A stretch of 62,281 nucleotides of DNA. It comes from DASXMR01 sp036495525 (lineage in GTDB: Bacteria > Actinomycetota > Actinomycetes > Streptosporangiales > Streptosporangiaceae). This document shows positions 43,384-51,390 of the stretch, piece by piece. The notes below the pieces were generated by a model that saw nothing but the letters and a program-made list of their open reading frames with translations, did no database searches and was not told the DNA's origin. Made by a program: the position numbers and the translations under genes. Each line of letters begins with the position of its first letter. The first letter of the stretch is position 1. The stretch is taken from NCBI GenBank assembly GCA_036495525.1, contig DASXMR010000099.1, positions 1-62,281 of the forward strand. Reading direction: 5' to 3'.

Positions 43384-44967
43384 TTGCCAGTGAGTAGCGA
43401 CGCGGATGACGATGGCGTAGGCCAGCCATCCCCTGCTGGGCGGGGCTCGTCGCGCCGGCCCGGCCGCCGGGTACGCCGCCTCCCGCGACCGCGCCGGCCG
43501 CTGGCGCAGCGGCTTGGCGCCTGGTTCTCGATCTTCGCGGTCGCCGTGCTGGTCGTCGGGGCGCTGGCCGGTTACGGCTACTACCGGCACATCTTCGACG
43601 GGATCAACCGCTTCAACATCGCGGACCTGGGCAAGCGGCCGCCGGCCTATAACAACGCGATGAACATCCTGGTGTTCGGCACCGACAGCCGCAACGGGCT
43701 GACCCGCAAGCAGCAGCTGCGGCTGCACGTCGGCCGCTCGCAGGGCGAGTCGAACACCGACACGATCATGCTCGTGCACATCCTGCCTGGCCGGCAGGGC
43801 GCGATCGCGCTCAGCTTCCCGCGCGACACCCAGGTGCCTTACTACTCCTGCCCCGCGGGGCCAGGCGTGCCCGGCCAGCAGGAGAACCTTGACTCGACTG
43901 AGCGCATCAACGCGGTGTTCCAGGCAGGCGGCGCGTCCTGCCTGTGGAAGACCGTGGAGCAGCAGACCGGCATTCACATCGATCATGTCATCGAGCTGAA
44001 GTTCACCGGCTTCGTAAAGATCATCAATGACATCGGCGGGGTCAAGGTCTGCGTCCCCCAGCCAGTGCACGACCGGACCTCCGGCCTGAACCTGCACCGC
44101 GGGATCAGCCATCTCAACGGCATCCAGGCGCTCGAATTCTGGCGCACCAGGGAAGGGGTCGGCGAGGGCGACGACCCGCAGCGGATCCAGCGTGACCAGT
44201 TCCTGATGGCGTCGCTGCTGCAGGGCATCACCAAGAACGGGCTGCTCGGCAACCCGACCAGGCTGATATCTGTGGTCAGGGACGTCGCCGGGGCGATGAC
44301 CATGGACGACGGGATGACCCCGTCCGACCTGCTGCAGATCGCGCAGAGCATGCGCGGCCTGTCCACCAAGTCGGTCCAGTTCATCACCGCGCCGTGGATT
44401 CCCGACGCGAACAACGCCAACCTGGTCGACTTCGCCCAGCCGCAAGCCGACCATCTGTTCTCCGCCATAGCGCACGACCAGAAGCTGCCGCCGACGGCCA
44501 AGAAGGGCAGCACGCCCGGCAAGCCGGCCACCGACCTGGTGAAAACGGCCAAGCCGTCGGCAGTGCGGGTCGAGGTGCTCAACGGCAACGGCGTGAACTC
44601 CGAAGCGTCCACGGTGGGCTCCAGCCTGTCCGGCCGCGGCTTTGTCGTGACCGGGACGGGCGACGCGACGAGTTTCAGCTACCGGGACTCGGTCATCAAG
44701 TACGCGTCGGCCGCTGACATGCCGGCCGTCAACGCGCTCAAGCAGCAGCTCGGGTCCGTCAAGGTGACCAGGGACCCGAGCCTGACCCCCGGCACGCTGA
44801 CCCTGATCGTCGGGTCTAGCTACACCGGCCTGCACGCCGCGCCGTCACCGTCGCCGTCGCAGTCGCCGCAGAACGTCAAGCACCTCAGCAAGAAGTTCAA
44901 GGGGATCACCGGCAGCGCCGGAGTGTGCAAGGACACGTCCGGGTTCACCGGTCCGCTCGGCTACTGA
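43384..44967 (+). CDS. LytR-CpsA-Psr (LCP) cell-wall glycopolymer ligase with LytR_C domain
   Basis: A 527-residue membrane-anchored enzyme that attaches glycopolymers to peptidoglycan. A basic cytoplasmic head (about 40 residues) precedes one membrane helix (WFSIFAVAVLVVGALAGYGY). The LCP domain has NTDTIMLVHI, LSFPRDTQVPYYSC (catalytic Arg/Asp), and EFWRTREGVGEGDDPQRIQRDQ. A LytR_C domain follows (VRVEVLNGNGVNSEAS to PGTLTLIVG), then a Ser/Pro linker and a short end. Start is TTG at 43384 or GTG at 43390. The 126-bp upstream gap probably holds its promoter. Confidence 0.94.
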   Translation: MPVSSDADDDGVGQPSPAGRGSSRRPGRRVRRLPRPRRPLAQRLGAWFSIFAVAVLVVGALAGYGYYRHIFDGINRFNIADLGKRPPAYNNAMNILVFGTDSRNGLTRKQQLRLHVGRSQGESNTDTIMLVHILPGRQGAIALSFPRDTQVPYYSCPAGPGVPGQQENLDSTERINAVFQAGGASCLWKTVEQQTGIHIDHVIELKFTGFVKIINDIGGVKVCVPQPVHDRTSGLNLHRGISHLNGIQALEFWRTREGVGEGDDPQRIQRDQFLMASLLQGITKNGLLGNPTRLISVVRDVAGAMTMDDGMTPSDLLQIAQSMRGLSTKSVQFITAPWIPDANNANLVDFAQPQADHLFSAIAHDQKLPPTAKKGSTPGKPATDLVKTAKPSAVRVEVLNGNGVNSEASTVGSSLSGRGFVVTGTGDATSFSYRDSVIKYASAADMPAVNALKQQLGSVKVTRDPSLTPGTLTLIVGSSYTGLHAAPSPSPSQSPQNVKHLSKKFKGITGSAGVCKDTSGFTGPLGY

Positions 44968-44982
44968 TCAGCGGCGCTGATC
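44966..44982. terminator. short hairpin between convergent LCP and GNAT genes
   Basis: A perfect 7-bp stem (GATCAGC, loop GGC, GCTGATC) that begins inside the LCP stop codon. It lies between the converging stops of the LCP gene (44967) and the GNAT gene (45001) and could terminate both. No T-tract. Confidence 0.45.
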
Positions 44983-45000
44983 TACGGGCGCTGCTGCCCG

Positions 45001-45492
45001 TTACTTATCCTGGCTGAGCTGCAGGCCGTAGGCCAGCAGCGTCAGTTCCGGCATGACCGCCCAGTCGCGGTCGGCGAGCCGGGTGAATCCGGCCCGCTGG
45101 TACATCCGCTGCGCGGCGGCCATATCGGACTGGGTATACAGCACGAGGTGCCGTACCCCGGCGCCGCGCGCCCGGTCGATGATTGCCTGCAGCAGCGCGC
45201 TGCCGGTGCCGGCCCGCTGGCCGCCTGGGTCAACCGCCAGCGCCCTGATCTCGGCCTCGTCGGGCCCGGTGGCCAGCTCGGTGTGCGGCCAGGGCTGCAG
45301 CATGGCGGTGCCGGCGAGCTGCCCGTCCTGGCGCACAGCGACGAGAATCTGGCCTTTGCCATCCGCCCCGAGCGACGCCAGCTGCGGCGCGTACTCCGAG
45401 TCGGGCGAGAGAAAGCCGCCTGCCACGTAGGCGGCAACCCGCAGCTTGCCGACGTCGCGGAGCTCACCGGGCAGCGCGTCGCGAATGATCAC
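45001..45492 (-). CDS. GNAT-family N-acetyltransferase
   Basis: A 163-residue acetyl-CoA-dependent acyltransferase. The acetyl-CoA pyrophosphate loop is PGGQRAGTGSALLQA, preceded by EAEIRALAVD and followed by HLVLYTQSDMAAAQRMYQRAGF, the standard GNAT order. Start GTG at 45492 gives the family-length MIIRDALPGEL; a longer ORF to 45741 is antisense to the rhodanese gene. The rhodanese gene is divergent, 58 bp away. Substrate unknown. Confidence 0.9.
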   Translation of the reverse strand: MIIRDALPGELRDVGKLRVAAYVAGGFLSPDSEYAPQLASLGADGKGQILVAVRQDGQLAGTAMLQPWPHTELATGPDEAEIRALAVDPGGQRAGTGSALLQAIIDRARGAGVRHLVLYTQSDMAAAQRMYQRAGFTRLADRDWAVMPELTLLAYGLQLSQDK

Positions 45493-45549
45493 GCTCCAGG
45501 CGAACCAGCGTGCCGCCGGTAAGATTCCCAGTGAGGGAGGTGATGCCCG

Positions 45550-45876
45550 GTGCCTGACCCGACCGAAGTGGCCGCAGCGGCCGTGCCTGAGGACGGCTGG
45601 CTGCTTGACGTACGTGAGGACGATGAATGGGCGGCTGGTCATGTCCCTGGTGCCCGGCACATCCCGCTCGGGCAGCTTTCCGCCCGCGCCGCCGAGGTGC
45701 CGCAGAATCAGACCGTCTACGTGATCTGCCGGACCGGCCACCGCTCTGGCTACGCAGCCGAAGCGCTAGCCGGATCGGGCTGGGACGCGGTCAACGTGAG
45801 CGGCGGCATGCAGGACTGGGCTGCGGCCGGGCGGCCGATGGTCGGCGACTCCGGTGCCGCCCCGTTCGTGGCCTGA
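45550..45876 (+). CDS. single-domain rhodanese-like sulfurtransferase
   Basis: A 108-residue rhodanese domain. Typical segments are DGWLLDVREDDEWAAGHVPGARHIPLGQL, then the active loop CRTGHRS in VYVICRTGHRSGYAAEAL, and GWDAVNVSGGMQDWAAAG. The catalytic cysteine is present and the loop length fits a sulfurtransferase, not a phosphatase. GTG at 45550 has GGGAGG 10 nt upstream. Confidence 0.94.
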   Translation: MPDPTEVAAAAVPEDGWLLDVREDDEWAAGHVPGARHIPLGQLSARAAEVPQNQTVYVICRTGHRSGYAAEALAGSGWDAVNVSGGMQDWAAAGRPMVGDSGAAPFVA

Positions 45877-45919
45877 TATTGCCGCGACTGCTGGCAAGCG
45901 GGACGGCTAGCCTGCACGG

Positions 45920-46486
45920 GTGACGGAGCGATTCGACTCGGTCAGCACCAGCAGGCTGCTGCTGCGGCGCTGGCGGGATAGCGACCGTGCGCCGTACGCG
46001 GCGCTCAACGCAGACCCCGAGGTCATGCGGCACTTTCCGGCGACTCTCGACCGGCAGGCCAGCGACGCCAGCGTCGACCGCATCGAGCGGCTTTTCGAGC
46101 AGCAGGGCTTCGGGCTGTGGGCACTTGAGCTGCGCGAGAGCGGGGAGTTCATCGGCTTCACCGGGCTGAACCCGATGCCCGACGGCGTGCCAGGGGCCGG
46201 CGGCATGGAAGTGGGCTGGCGGCTGGCAAGCCGTGCCTGGCACCAGGGCTACGCCACCGAGGCCGCGAGGGCTGCCGTCGATGTCGCCTTCGACGGGATC
46301 GGCCTGCCGGAGCTGTGGTCCATGACGGCGGTGCTGAACCTGCCGTCGCAGGCGGTCATGCGACGGCTCGGCATGGCGCCGGACAGCTACTTCGAGCACC
46401 CGGCGCTGCCCCACGGCCACCGGCTGCGCCCGCACGTGGTCTTCCGGCTGACCGCTGAGTCCGCCCGGCCCGCCGGGTCTGCCTGA
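45920..46486 (+). CDS. RimJ/RimL-type GNAT acetyltransferase
   Basis: A 188-residue GNAT of the Acetyltransf_3 group that acylates protein N-termini or small amines. It begins with the characteristic STSRLLLRRWRDSD; it has LWALELRESGEFIGFTGLNP, EVGWRLASRAWHQGYATEA (the acetyl-CoA loop region) and ELWSMTAVLNLPSQAVMRRLGM. GTG start at 45920. It lies 43 bp after the rhodanese stop. Substrate unknown. Confidence 0.92.
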   Translation: MTERFDSVSTSRLLLRRWRDSDRAPYAALNADPEVMRHFPATLDRQASDASVDRIERLFEQQGFGLWALELRESGEFIGFTGLNPMPDGVPGAGGMEVGWRLASRAWHQGYATEAARAAVDVAFDGIGLPELWSMTAVLNLPSQAVMRRLGMAPDSYFEHPALPHGHRLRPHVVFRLTAESARPAGSA

Positions 46487-46599
46487 TCAGAAGGCGCCCG
46501 CGGTCCGTGACAGAGCGGCCCGGCAGCGCCTAGCCTGCACAGCGGAAGCACCCGGCGAAGGGCGGTGGTCCGATCAGCGCCGACGAGGTCAGGGATGGC

Positions 46600-47658
46600 G
46601 TGCCGCTGACCAATCTCGGTCAGCCGCTGTTCTCCGGTGCCGAGGCGAGCAAGCGCGACCTGGTCGACTACCTGGACACGGTGGCCGGCCGGATCATCGG
46701 CGAGCTGCGCGACCGGCCGCTGTCGGTGATCCGGGTGCTGCGCGGTCAGCAGCCCTTCATGCAGAAGAACCTGCCGAAGTACACGCCGGACTGGGTGCCG
46801 TCAATCCGGCTATGGGCGGAGAGCTCGCACCGGGAAGTGACCTACGCGCTGTGCAACGACCGCCGCACTTTGCTGTGGTTCGCCAACCAGCGGGCAGTCG
46901 AGTATCACCCCACCCTGGCCGTGGGCCGGGACCCGGCCGGGCCGTCCTACCTGGTGCTGGACATCGATCCGCCGTCCGCTGGCGCCTTCGGCCTCGCGGT
47001 CGGTGCGGCGCACCTGGTCAGGCAGGCCCTGGACGAGGTCGGCCTGGCCGGCGCGGTTAAGACCAGCGGATCAAAGGGAGTGCATGTGTTCGTGCCGCTC
47101 GCACAGCCTGCCAGCTTCGAGGACGCGGCCGCGGCGACCAGGGCGCTGGCGGTGCGCGCTGAGCGGCTCGACCCGGCGCTGGCCACCACGGCGTTCATCC
47201 GCGAGGACCGCGAGGGGAAGGTGTTCATCGACTCCACCAGGGCGGGCGGGGCGACGGTGGCTGCCGCGTACAGCCCGCGGATCAGGCCAGGCACTCCGGT
47301 CTCGTTCCCGGTGCCGTGGGATCAGCTCGACCAGGTGACGCCTGCCGACTTCACCGTGCACACCGCGCCCGCCCTGCTCGGCGACGCTGACCTGTGGGCA
47401 AGCCTGATGCCCGCGCCGCAGCGGCTGAGTGCGGACCTGGTCGAGGAGGGCAAGGCGATCCCGATAGCCAGGGTGCGTGCCATGCACGAGGGCAAGCGCC
47501 GGGCCAGGGCGCGCCGGCAGAGCGAGAGCGCGACGGACGAGCCGGAGGCCGCCGGCGGGCAGGATCGGGACGGCGGGCAGCAAGGCGGCGGGCCGGCCAA
47601 GCGTGGCAGGCGGGCAGATGGTGGCGGGCAGGCTAAGTCTGGCGGGCGGACGACATGA
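46600..47658 (+). CDS. LigD-type NHEJ polymerase domain protein
   Basis: A 352-residue stand-alone polymerase/primase of the archaeo-eukaryotic primase superfamily, as in the polymerase domain of LigD. Key residues: catalytic aspartates in LVLDIDPPSAG, SGSKGVHVFVPL, and SVIRVLRGQQPFMQKNLPKY. The C-terminal 80 residues are very basic and Gly/Arg-rich and may bind DNA. No ligase or nuclease domain is fused. The reading frame extends upstream to a stop at 46531 with plausible family sequence (ISADEVRDG) but no ATG, GTG or TTG before 46600, so the N-terminus is uncertain. It overlaps the next gene by 4 bp. Confidence 0.87.
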   Translation: MPLTNLGQPLFSGAEASKRDLVDYLDTVAGRIIGELRDRPLSVIRVLRGQQPFMQKNLPKYTPDWVPSIRLWAESSHREVTYALCNDRRTLLWFANQRAVEYHPTLAVGRDPAGPSYLVLDIDPPSAGAFGLAVGAAHLVRQALDEVGLAGAVKTSGSKGVHVFVPLAQPASFEDAAAATRALAVRAERLDPALATTAFIREDREGKVFIDSTRAGGATVAAAYSPRIRPGTPVSFPVPWDQLDQVTPADFTVHTAPALLGDADLWASLMPAPQRLSADLVEEGKAIPIARVRAMHEGKRRARARRQSESATDEPEAAGGQDRDGGQQGGGPAKRGRRADGGGQAKSGGRTT

Positions 47659-49052
47659 GGACAGCTGCTGACGCCGATTGCGATCTGGTGGTGCGCGGCG
47701 GCACCGTCGTGACGGCCGGCAGCTCGGCCGAGTGCGACGTCGGCATCACCGGCGGCCTGATCAGCCAGCTCGGCGGGACGCTGCGCGGCCGCAGCGAAAT
47801 CGACGCGTCAGGCGCGCTGGTGCTGCCCGGCGGCCTTGACATGCACGTGCACCTGTCCCAGCCCGAGCCGCCGGCCGAGAGCGAGCCCGGCTGGGCCGAC
47901 GACTTCGCCAGCGGCTCGGCTGCCGCGATCGCCGGCGGCGTGACCACGATCGGCAACATGACCTTTCCGTGGCCCGGCCAGTCGATGCGGCAGGCGCTCG
48001 ACCGCGACCGCACGGCGGCAGCGTCGAGCCTGGTCGACTACGTGCTGCACCCGGTGCTGCTTGACGCCTCCGAGCAGCGGCCACACGAGGTGGCCGCGCT
48101 GGCCGCTGACGGGCATATGAGCCTCAAGGTGTTCCTGGTCGGCGACACCTTCGACGCGCAGGCCGAGCAGATGATCTCGGCCATCGCCCTGGCCGGCCGG
48201 CACGGCATGCTCACCCTGCTGCACTGCGAGGACGCCGCGCTGGTCAGCTTCGCCGGGCAGCAGCTGGTGGCGGCGGGCCTCGGCAGCCTGGACAACTTCG
48301 CCGCGAGCCGGCCGGAGCTGGCCGAGCGGGCGGCGGTGGTCAGGGCGGCGGCGATCTGCGAGGCGACCAGCGCGCCGGTGTACATCGTGCACCTGTCGTC
48401 ACGGACTGCCCTGGACGCGGCCCGCCAGGCACGGGCAAGCGGGCTGCCGGTGTTCGTGGAGACCAGGCCGCTGTACCTGTACCTGACCAGCGAATCGCTG
48501 CGAGAGCCTGGCGGCGCCAGGTACATCGGCGCGCCGCCGCTGCGCGAGCCGGACGATGTGGCGGCCATCTGGGCCGGCCTGGCCGACGGGTCGGTGCACA
48601 CGATCGGCAGCGATCACGCGCCCTGGACGCTGGCCGACAAGCTCGACCCGGCCCAAGACGTCACCACTGCCCGCCAGGGCGTCGCCGACCTGGAGACGAT
48701 GCTGCCGATGCTGTTCAGCGAGGGCGTGCTGACCGGCCGCATCTCGCTGCCCAGGTTCGCCGAGCTGACGGCGACCGCCCCGGCGAGACTGTTCGGCCTC
48801 TACCCGCGCAAGGGCACCATCGCCGTCGGCAGCGACGCTGACCTGGTCGTGCTTGACCCGCGGCTGCGCCGCACCGTCGATGGCAGCTCGATGCGCTCGC
48901 GGGCCGGTTACTCGGTCTACGACGGGCGTGAGGTCACCGGCTGGCCCCGGTTCACGGTCAGCCGCGGCGAGGTCGTGCTGGCTGACGGGCAGCTGGTCGC
49001 CCAGCCAGGCCGGGGCCAGTGGCTGCGGCGGGCCAGCACCGCCGCGCTCTAG
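47655..49052 (+). CDS. dihydropyrimidinase/hydantoinase-like amidohydrolase
   Basis: A 465-residue TIM-barrel amidohydrolase of the cyclic amidase group (hydantoinase, allantoinase, dihydroorotase). Metal ligands are visible: HxH in GLDMHVHL, the carboxylated-lysine position in MSLKVFLVGDT, His in LLHCED and IVHLSS, and Asp in GSDHAPW. The C-terminal sandwich ends PGRGQWLRR. The reaction is likely ring-opening of a hydantoin or related cyclic amide. ATG at 47655 overlaps the polymerase stop. Substrate not determined. Confidence 0.9.
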   Translation: MRTAADADCDLVVRGGTVVTAGSSAECDVGITGGLISQLGGTLRGRSEIDASGALVLPGGLDMHVHLSQPEPPAESEPGWADDFASGSAAAIAGGVTTIGNMTFPWPGQSMRQALDRDRTAAASSLVDYVLHPVLLDASEQRPHEVAALAADGHMSLKVFLVGDTFDAQAEQMISAIALAGRHGMLTLLHCEDAALVSFAGQQLVAAGLGSLDNFAASRPELAERAAVVRAAAICEATSAPVYIVHLSSRTALDAARQARASGLPVFVETRPLYLYLTSESLREPGGARYIGAPPLREPDDVAAIWAGLADGSVHTIGSDHAPWTLADKLDPAQDVTTARQGVADLETMLPMLFSEGVLTGRISLPRFAELTATAPARLFGLYPRKGTIAVGSDADLVVLDPRLRRTVDGSSMRSRAGYSVYDGREVTGWPRFTVSRGEVVLADGQLVAQPGRGQWLRRASTAAL

Positions 49053-49119
49053 CAGCCAGGCAGAACTGCGCTGACGTTCAGGCCAGCAGGTTGTCAGGCC
49101 GGGCTGGCAGGCTGGTGCC

Positions 49120-49479
49120 GTGGTCACGATCGAGGACGTGCGAGAGCTGGCCGGCCAGCTGCCCCGCGCCTACGAGGCATTGGTCCGCGGCCGGGTCAAG
49201 TTCCGGGTCGGCCGGATCGTTTTCCTGGCGTTCTCAGCCGACGAGGAGATCATGGGGTTCGGCTTTCCCAAGGAGCACCGGGCGGCGCTCGTCGCCGCAG
49301 AGCCGGAGAAGTTCCGCATGCCGGGCCAGGGCGACCTGCGTTACAACTGGGTGCACGTCCGGCTGGACGCCATCGACCACGCCGAGATGACTGAGCTGGT
49401 GCTGGACGCGTGGAGCATGGTGGTGCCGAAGAGCGTCGCCGCGGCCTACCAGCCGCCCGCCGGCGGCAGCCAGCGGTAA
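49120..49479 (+). CDS. MmcQ/YjbR-family protein
   Basis: A 119-residue protein of the MmcQ/YjbR (double-wing, CyaY-like) family, with MVTIEDVRELAGQLPRAYEAL, KFRVGRIVFLAFSADEEIMGFGFP and WVHVRLDAIDHAEMTELVLDAW. The fold is a predicted DNA- or protein-binding domain. GTG at 49120. The gap before the next ORF, 49480-49653, shows nothing recognisable. Function unknown. Confidence 0.85.
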   Translation: MVTIEDVRELAGQLPRAYEALVRGRVKFRVGRIVFLAFSADEEIMGFGFPKEHRAALVAAEPEKFRMPGQGDLRYNWVHVRLDAIDHAEMTELVLDAWSMVVPKSVAAAYQPPAGGSQR

Positions 49480-49653
49480 CGGCCGGCCCCGCTGATGCAG
49501 CGCGGGTAACGGTGCCCCTCGCGTCCCGATAGTCACAGCGGGCAGGCCACCGCAGACTGGCGAGCTGGCCAGCGGCTGGCCTGACCTGCGACGGCACCGA
49601 GCCCGGCAGTCCGCCTGACACTGCGCGGGAACAGCACGAGCCAGAACGAGCTG

Positions 49654-50088
49654 ATGGATTCGCACCGAGTTGACTGGTGGCCCTACCCGCGACGCTGCCA
49701 GGCCGGGCATGCCTGGGGCCCCGGCCAGGCGACCGTCGGCTGGACGCCGTGCGAATGCCCGCCTGCCCGGCTTGCCGGTACCGTCCCCCCGGGTCACGTG
49801 ACGCTGCGGTGCGCCGAGCCCGGCTGCGACCAGACCTGGTGCCGCCCGAGGCACGATCCGCAGGCCGACGGCTTAGCTGCGGCACGAGCGCATGCCGGTC
49901 ACCGCCCGTACTTCGCGGGGGAGCTGAGGCAGCGCGACGGCGCCGACGGGCAGGCGGTTCCCCTGGCCGGCGCCGTCGCTTCCGTCACGTCGGATTCGTG
50001 CAGTTGTCGCTCGTTGCCTGCTTCGACGAGGCGACATTGTTGCGCACATGCTGGCCGAAGCCTGCTGCCAGATCGGTCCCGTTATTGA
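49654..50088 (+). CDS. zinc-ribbon hypothetical protein (C-terminus doubtful)
   Basis: A 144-residue ORF. Residues 12-70 have paired cysteines and histidines (RRCQAGHAW, CECPP, LRCAEPGCDQTWCRPRH) that look like one or two zinc ribbons; this part seems real. After about residue 110 the sequence becomes Ser/Cys/Arg-rich and runs antisense into the gene at 49985-50479, overlapping it by 104 bp. Either the real protein ends earlier or two genes overlap tail to tail. No function can be given. Confidence 0.5.
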   Translation: MDSHRVDWWPYPRRCQAGHAWGPGQATVGWTPCECPPARLAGTVPPGHVTLRCAEPGCDQTWCRPRHDPQADGLAAARAHAGHRPYFAGELRQRDGADGQAVPLAGAVASVTSDSCSCRSLPASTRRHCCAHAGRSLLPDRSRY

Positions 50089-50479
50089 AGACCGGGGTAT
50101 TGGTGCCAAACGTCACGCCGTCGTGCGCAGGAATGCATATCCAGGCACCCTCGAAATCAGGTGCGAAATACAGCCTGACCGCGTCAGCCGTCTGATTCAG
50201 AAGTTGCACATCGCGGTTGCGGCAGCCGCTCCCCTGCGTGGACCAGTTCATGATGTTGCCGATAGCCTGGAAGCAGATGACTACTGGATTGAGCGAACTG
50301 TAGTCGCAGTATGCGCTGGAGTCGCACGTCGGCACAGGCCCGGGGTCTGGCTGCGCGCCAGCGGGGCTGGCAGCAGCCTCGATAACCGACGAGGATGCCA
50401 GCGCCGGGCTGGCGAAGACCGTCGCCAGGCTGATCGCGGCGATCGCCGCAGCCACTGCAAGTAGCGGTTTCCTAGTCAT
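49985..50479 (-). CDS. secreted peptidase-inhibitor-like (I36) protein
   Basis: A 164-residue exported protein. A Sec signal (MTRKPLLAVAAAIAAISLATVFASPALA) ends at a probable ALA|SS cleavage site. The mature protein has six cysteines (CDSSAYCDY, VICFQ, GCRNRD, WICIPAHDG, NCTNP), Asn-rich strands, and GTDLAAGFGQHVRNNVASSK, which resembles the last strands of the actinobacterial peptidase inhibitor I36 (SMI) fold. The composition is less GC-rich than its neighbours. ATG with AGGGAGG 8 nt upstream. Target unknown. Confidence 0.72.
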   Translation of the reverse strand: MTRKPLLAVAAAIAAISLATVFASPALASSSVIEAAASPAGAQPDPGPVPTCDSSAYCDYSSLNPVVICFQAIGNIMNWSTQGSGCRNRDVQLLNQTADAVRLYFAPDFEGAWICIPAHDGVTFGTNTPVFNNGTDLAAGFGQHVRNNVASSKQATSDNCTNPT

Positions 50480-50775
50480 TCTTGTGCCTCCCTATTGGCA
50501 CTACTTCGCGGTGCTGGAAATCACCCGCAGCTGATAGTGGCTGCAATCAGGACACCAGCCATTACGGGCAGTTCGCACTTACTGCTTCGCTTGTCTGCGC
50601 GAGGTGCGTAGGTCAAGAAGAAATCATGAGCATCCGGCCGAGTCAATCGGCTGAGAGTCAGGCGCTACCCGGCCGCTACGGACGCAGCCGTGTTGCGGGC
50701 CGTCTCCCGGACCAGGCCTGGTGCGGGCCCGAGGCGCGAACCGGAGGCGGATCGCCTGACTGCGATACTCGCCGC

Positions 50776-51279
50776 ATGCACGTTTCTACCTATATCTCCC
50801 CCAAGGCGCACAAGGGCGAGCCGAGTGGCATCGCCGGACGCGGCCTCATCGCGGTCGAGCCGATCGGCAAGGACCAGCTGGTAGCGATCAAGGGCGGGCA
50901 CATCGTCGATACCGCCACGATGCGGTCGCTGCCCGAGCGGTTGCGGAACTCGGAGGTGCAGATCGCCGACGGCTTTCACCTCGTCGCGCTGGACGACGCT
51001 GAGTACGAGCCGGTCATGCTCTTCATTAACCACTCGTGCGAGCCGAACGTCGGCTTCGGCGGAAACATCGTGCTCCGGGCGATGCGCGACATCAGCATTG
51101 GCGAGGAGCTGACGACTGACTACGCGCTCTTTGACGACACCGACGAGCAGATGGAATGTAGCTGCGCCACCGCGTCGTGCCGCGGCACGATCAGCGGCCG
51201 CGACTGGCAGCGGCCCGAGCTGCAGCGGCGCTACGGCGACTACTTCTCCTGGTACCTGCTGCGCAAGATGGCGGACTGA
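50776..51279 (+). CDS. SET-domain protein
   Basis: A 167-residue compact SET-domain protein, a lysine methyltransferase fold rare in bacteria. SET motifs are present: GIAGRGLIAVEPIGKDQLV (SET-N), LFINHSCEPNVGFGG (NHSCxPN), GEELTTDYALFDDT, and a cysteine-rich post-SET, CSCATASCRGT, which would bind zinc. ATG at 50776 is chosen; longer readings to 50482 lack family sequence. It diverges from the I36-like gene across a 296-bp gap in which nothing else is recognised. Target unknown; ribosomal or DNA-binding proteins are possible. Confidence 0.87.
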   Translation: MHVSTYISPKAHKGEPSGIAGRGLIAVEPIGKDQLVAIKGGHIVDTATMRSLPERLRNSEVQIADGFHLVALDDAEYEPVMLFINHSCEPNVGFGGNIVLRAMRDISIGEELTTDYALFDDTDEQMECSCATASCRGTISGRDWQRPELQRRYGDYFSWYLLRKMAD

Positions 51280-51390
51280 AAGGACCTGGTCTGGCTGCAG
51301 TTGCGCCGGGGCGTCAGGCGTCGGATGGCCCGGCCAGCTCGCGAGCGGATGCTGCCTGGTGCGCGTCGAGCCGGCTTGACGAGGCCGGCG

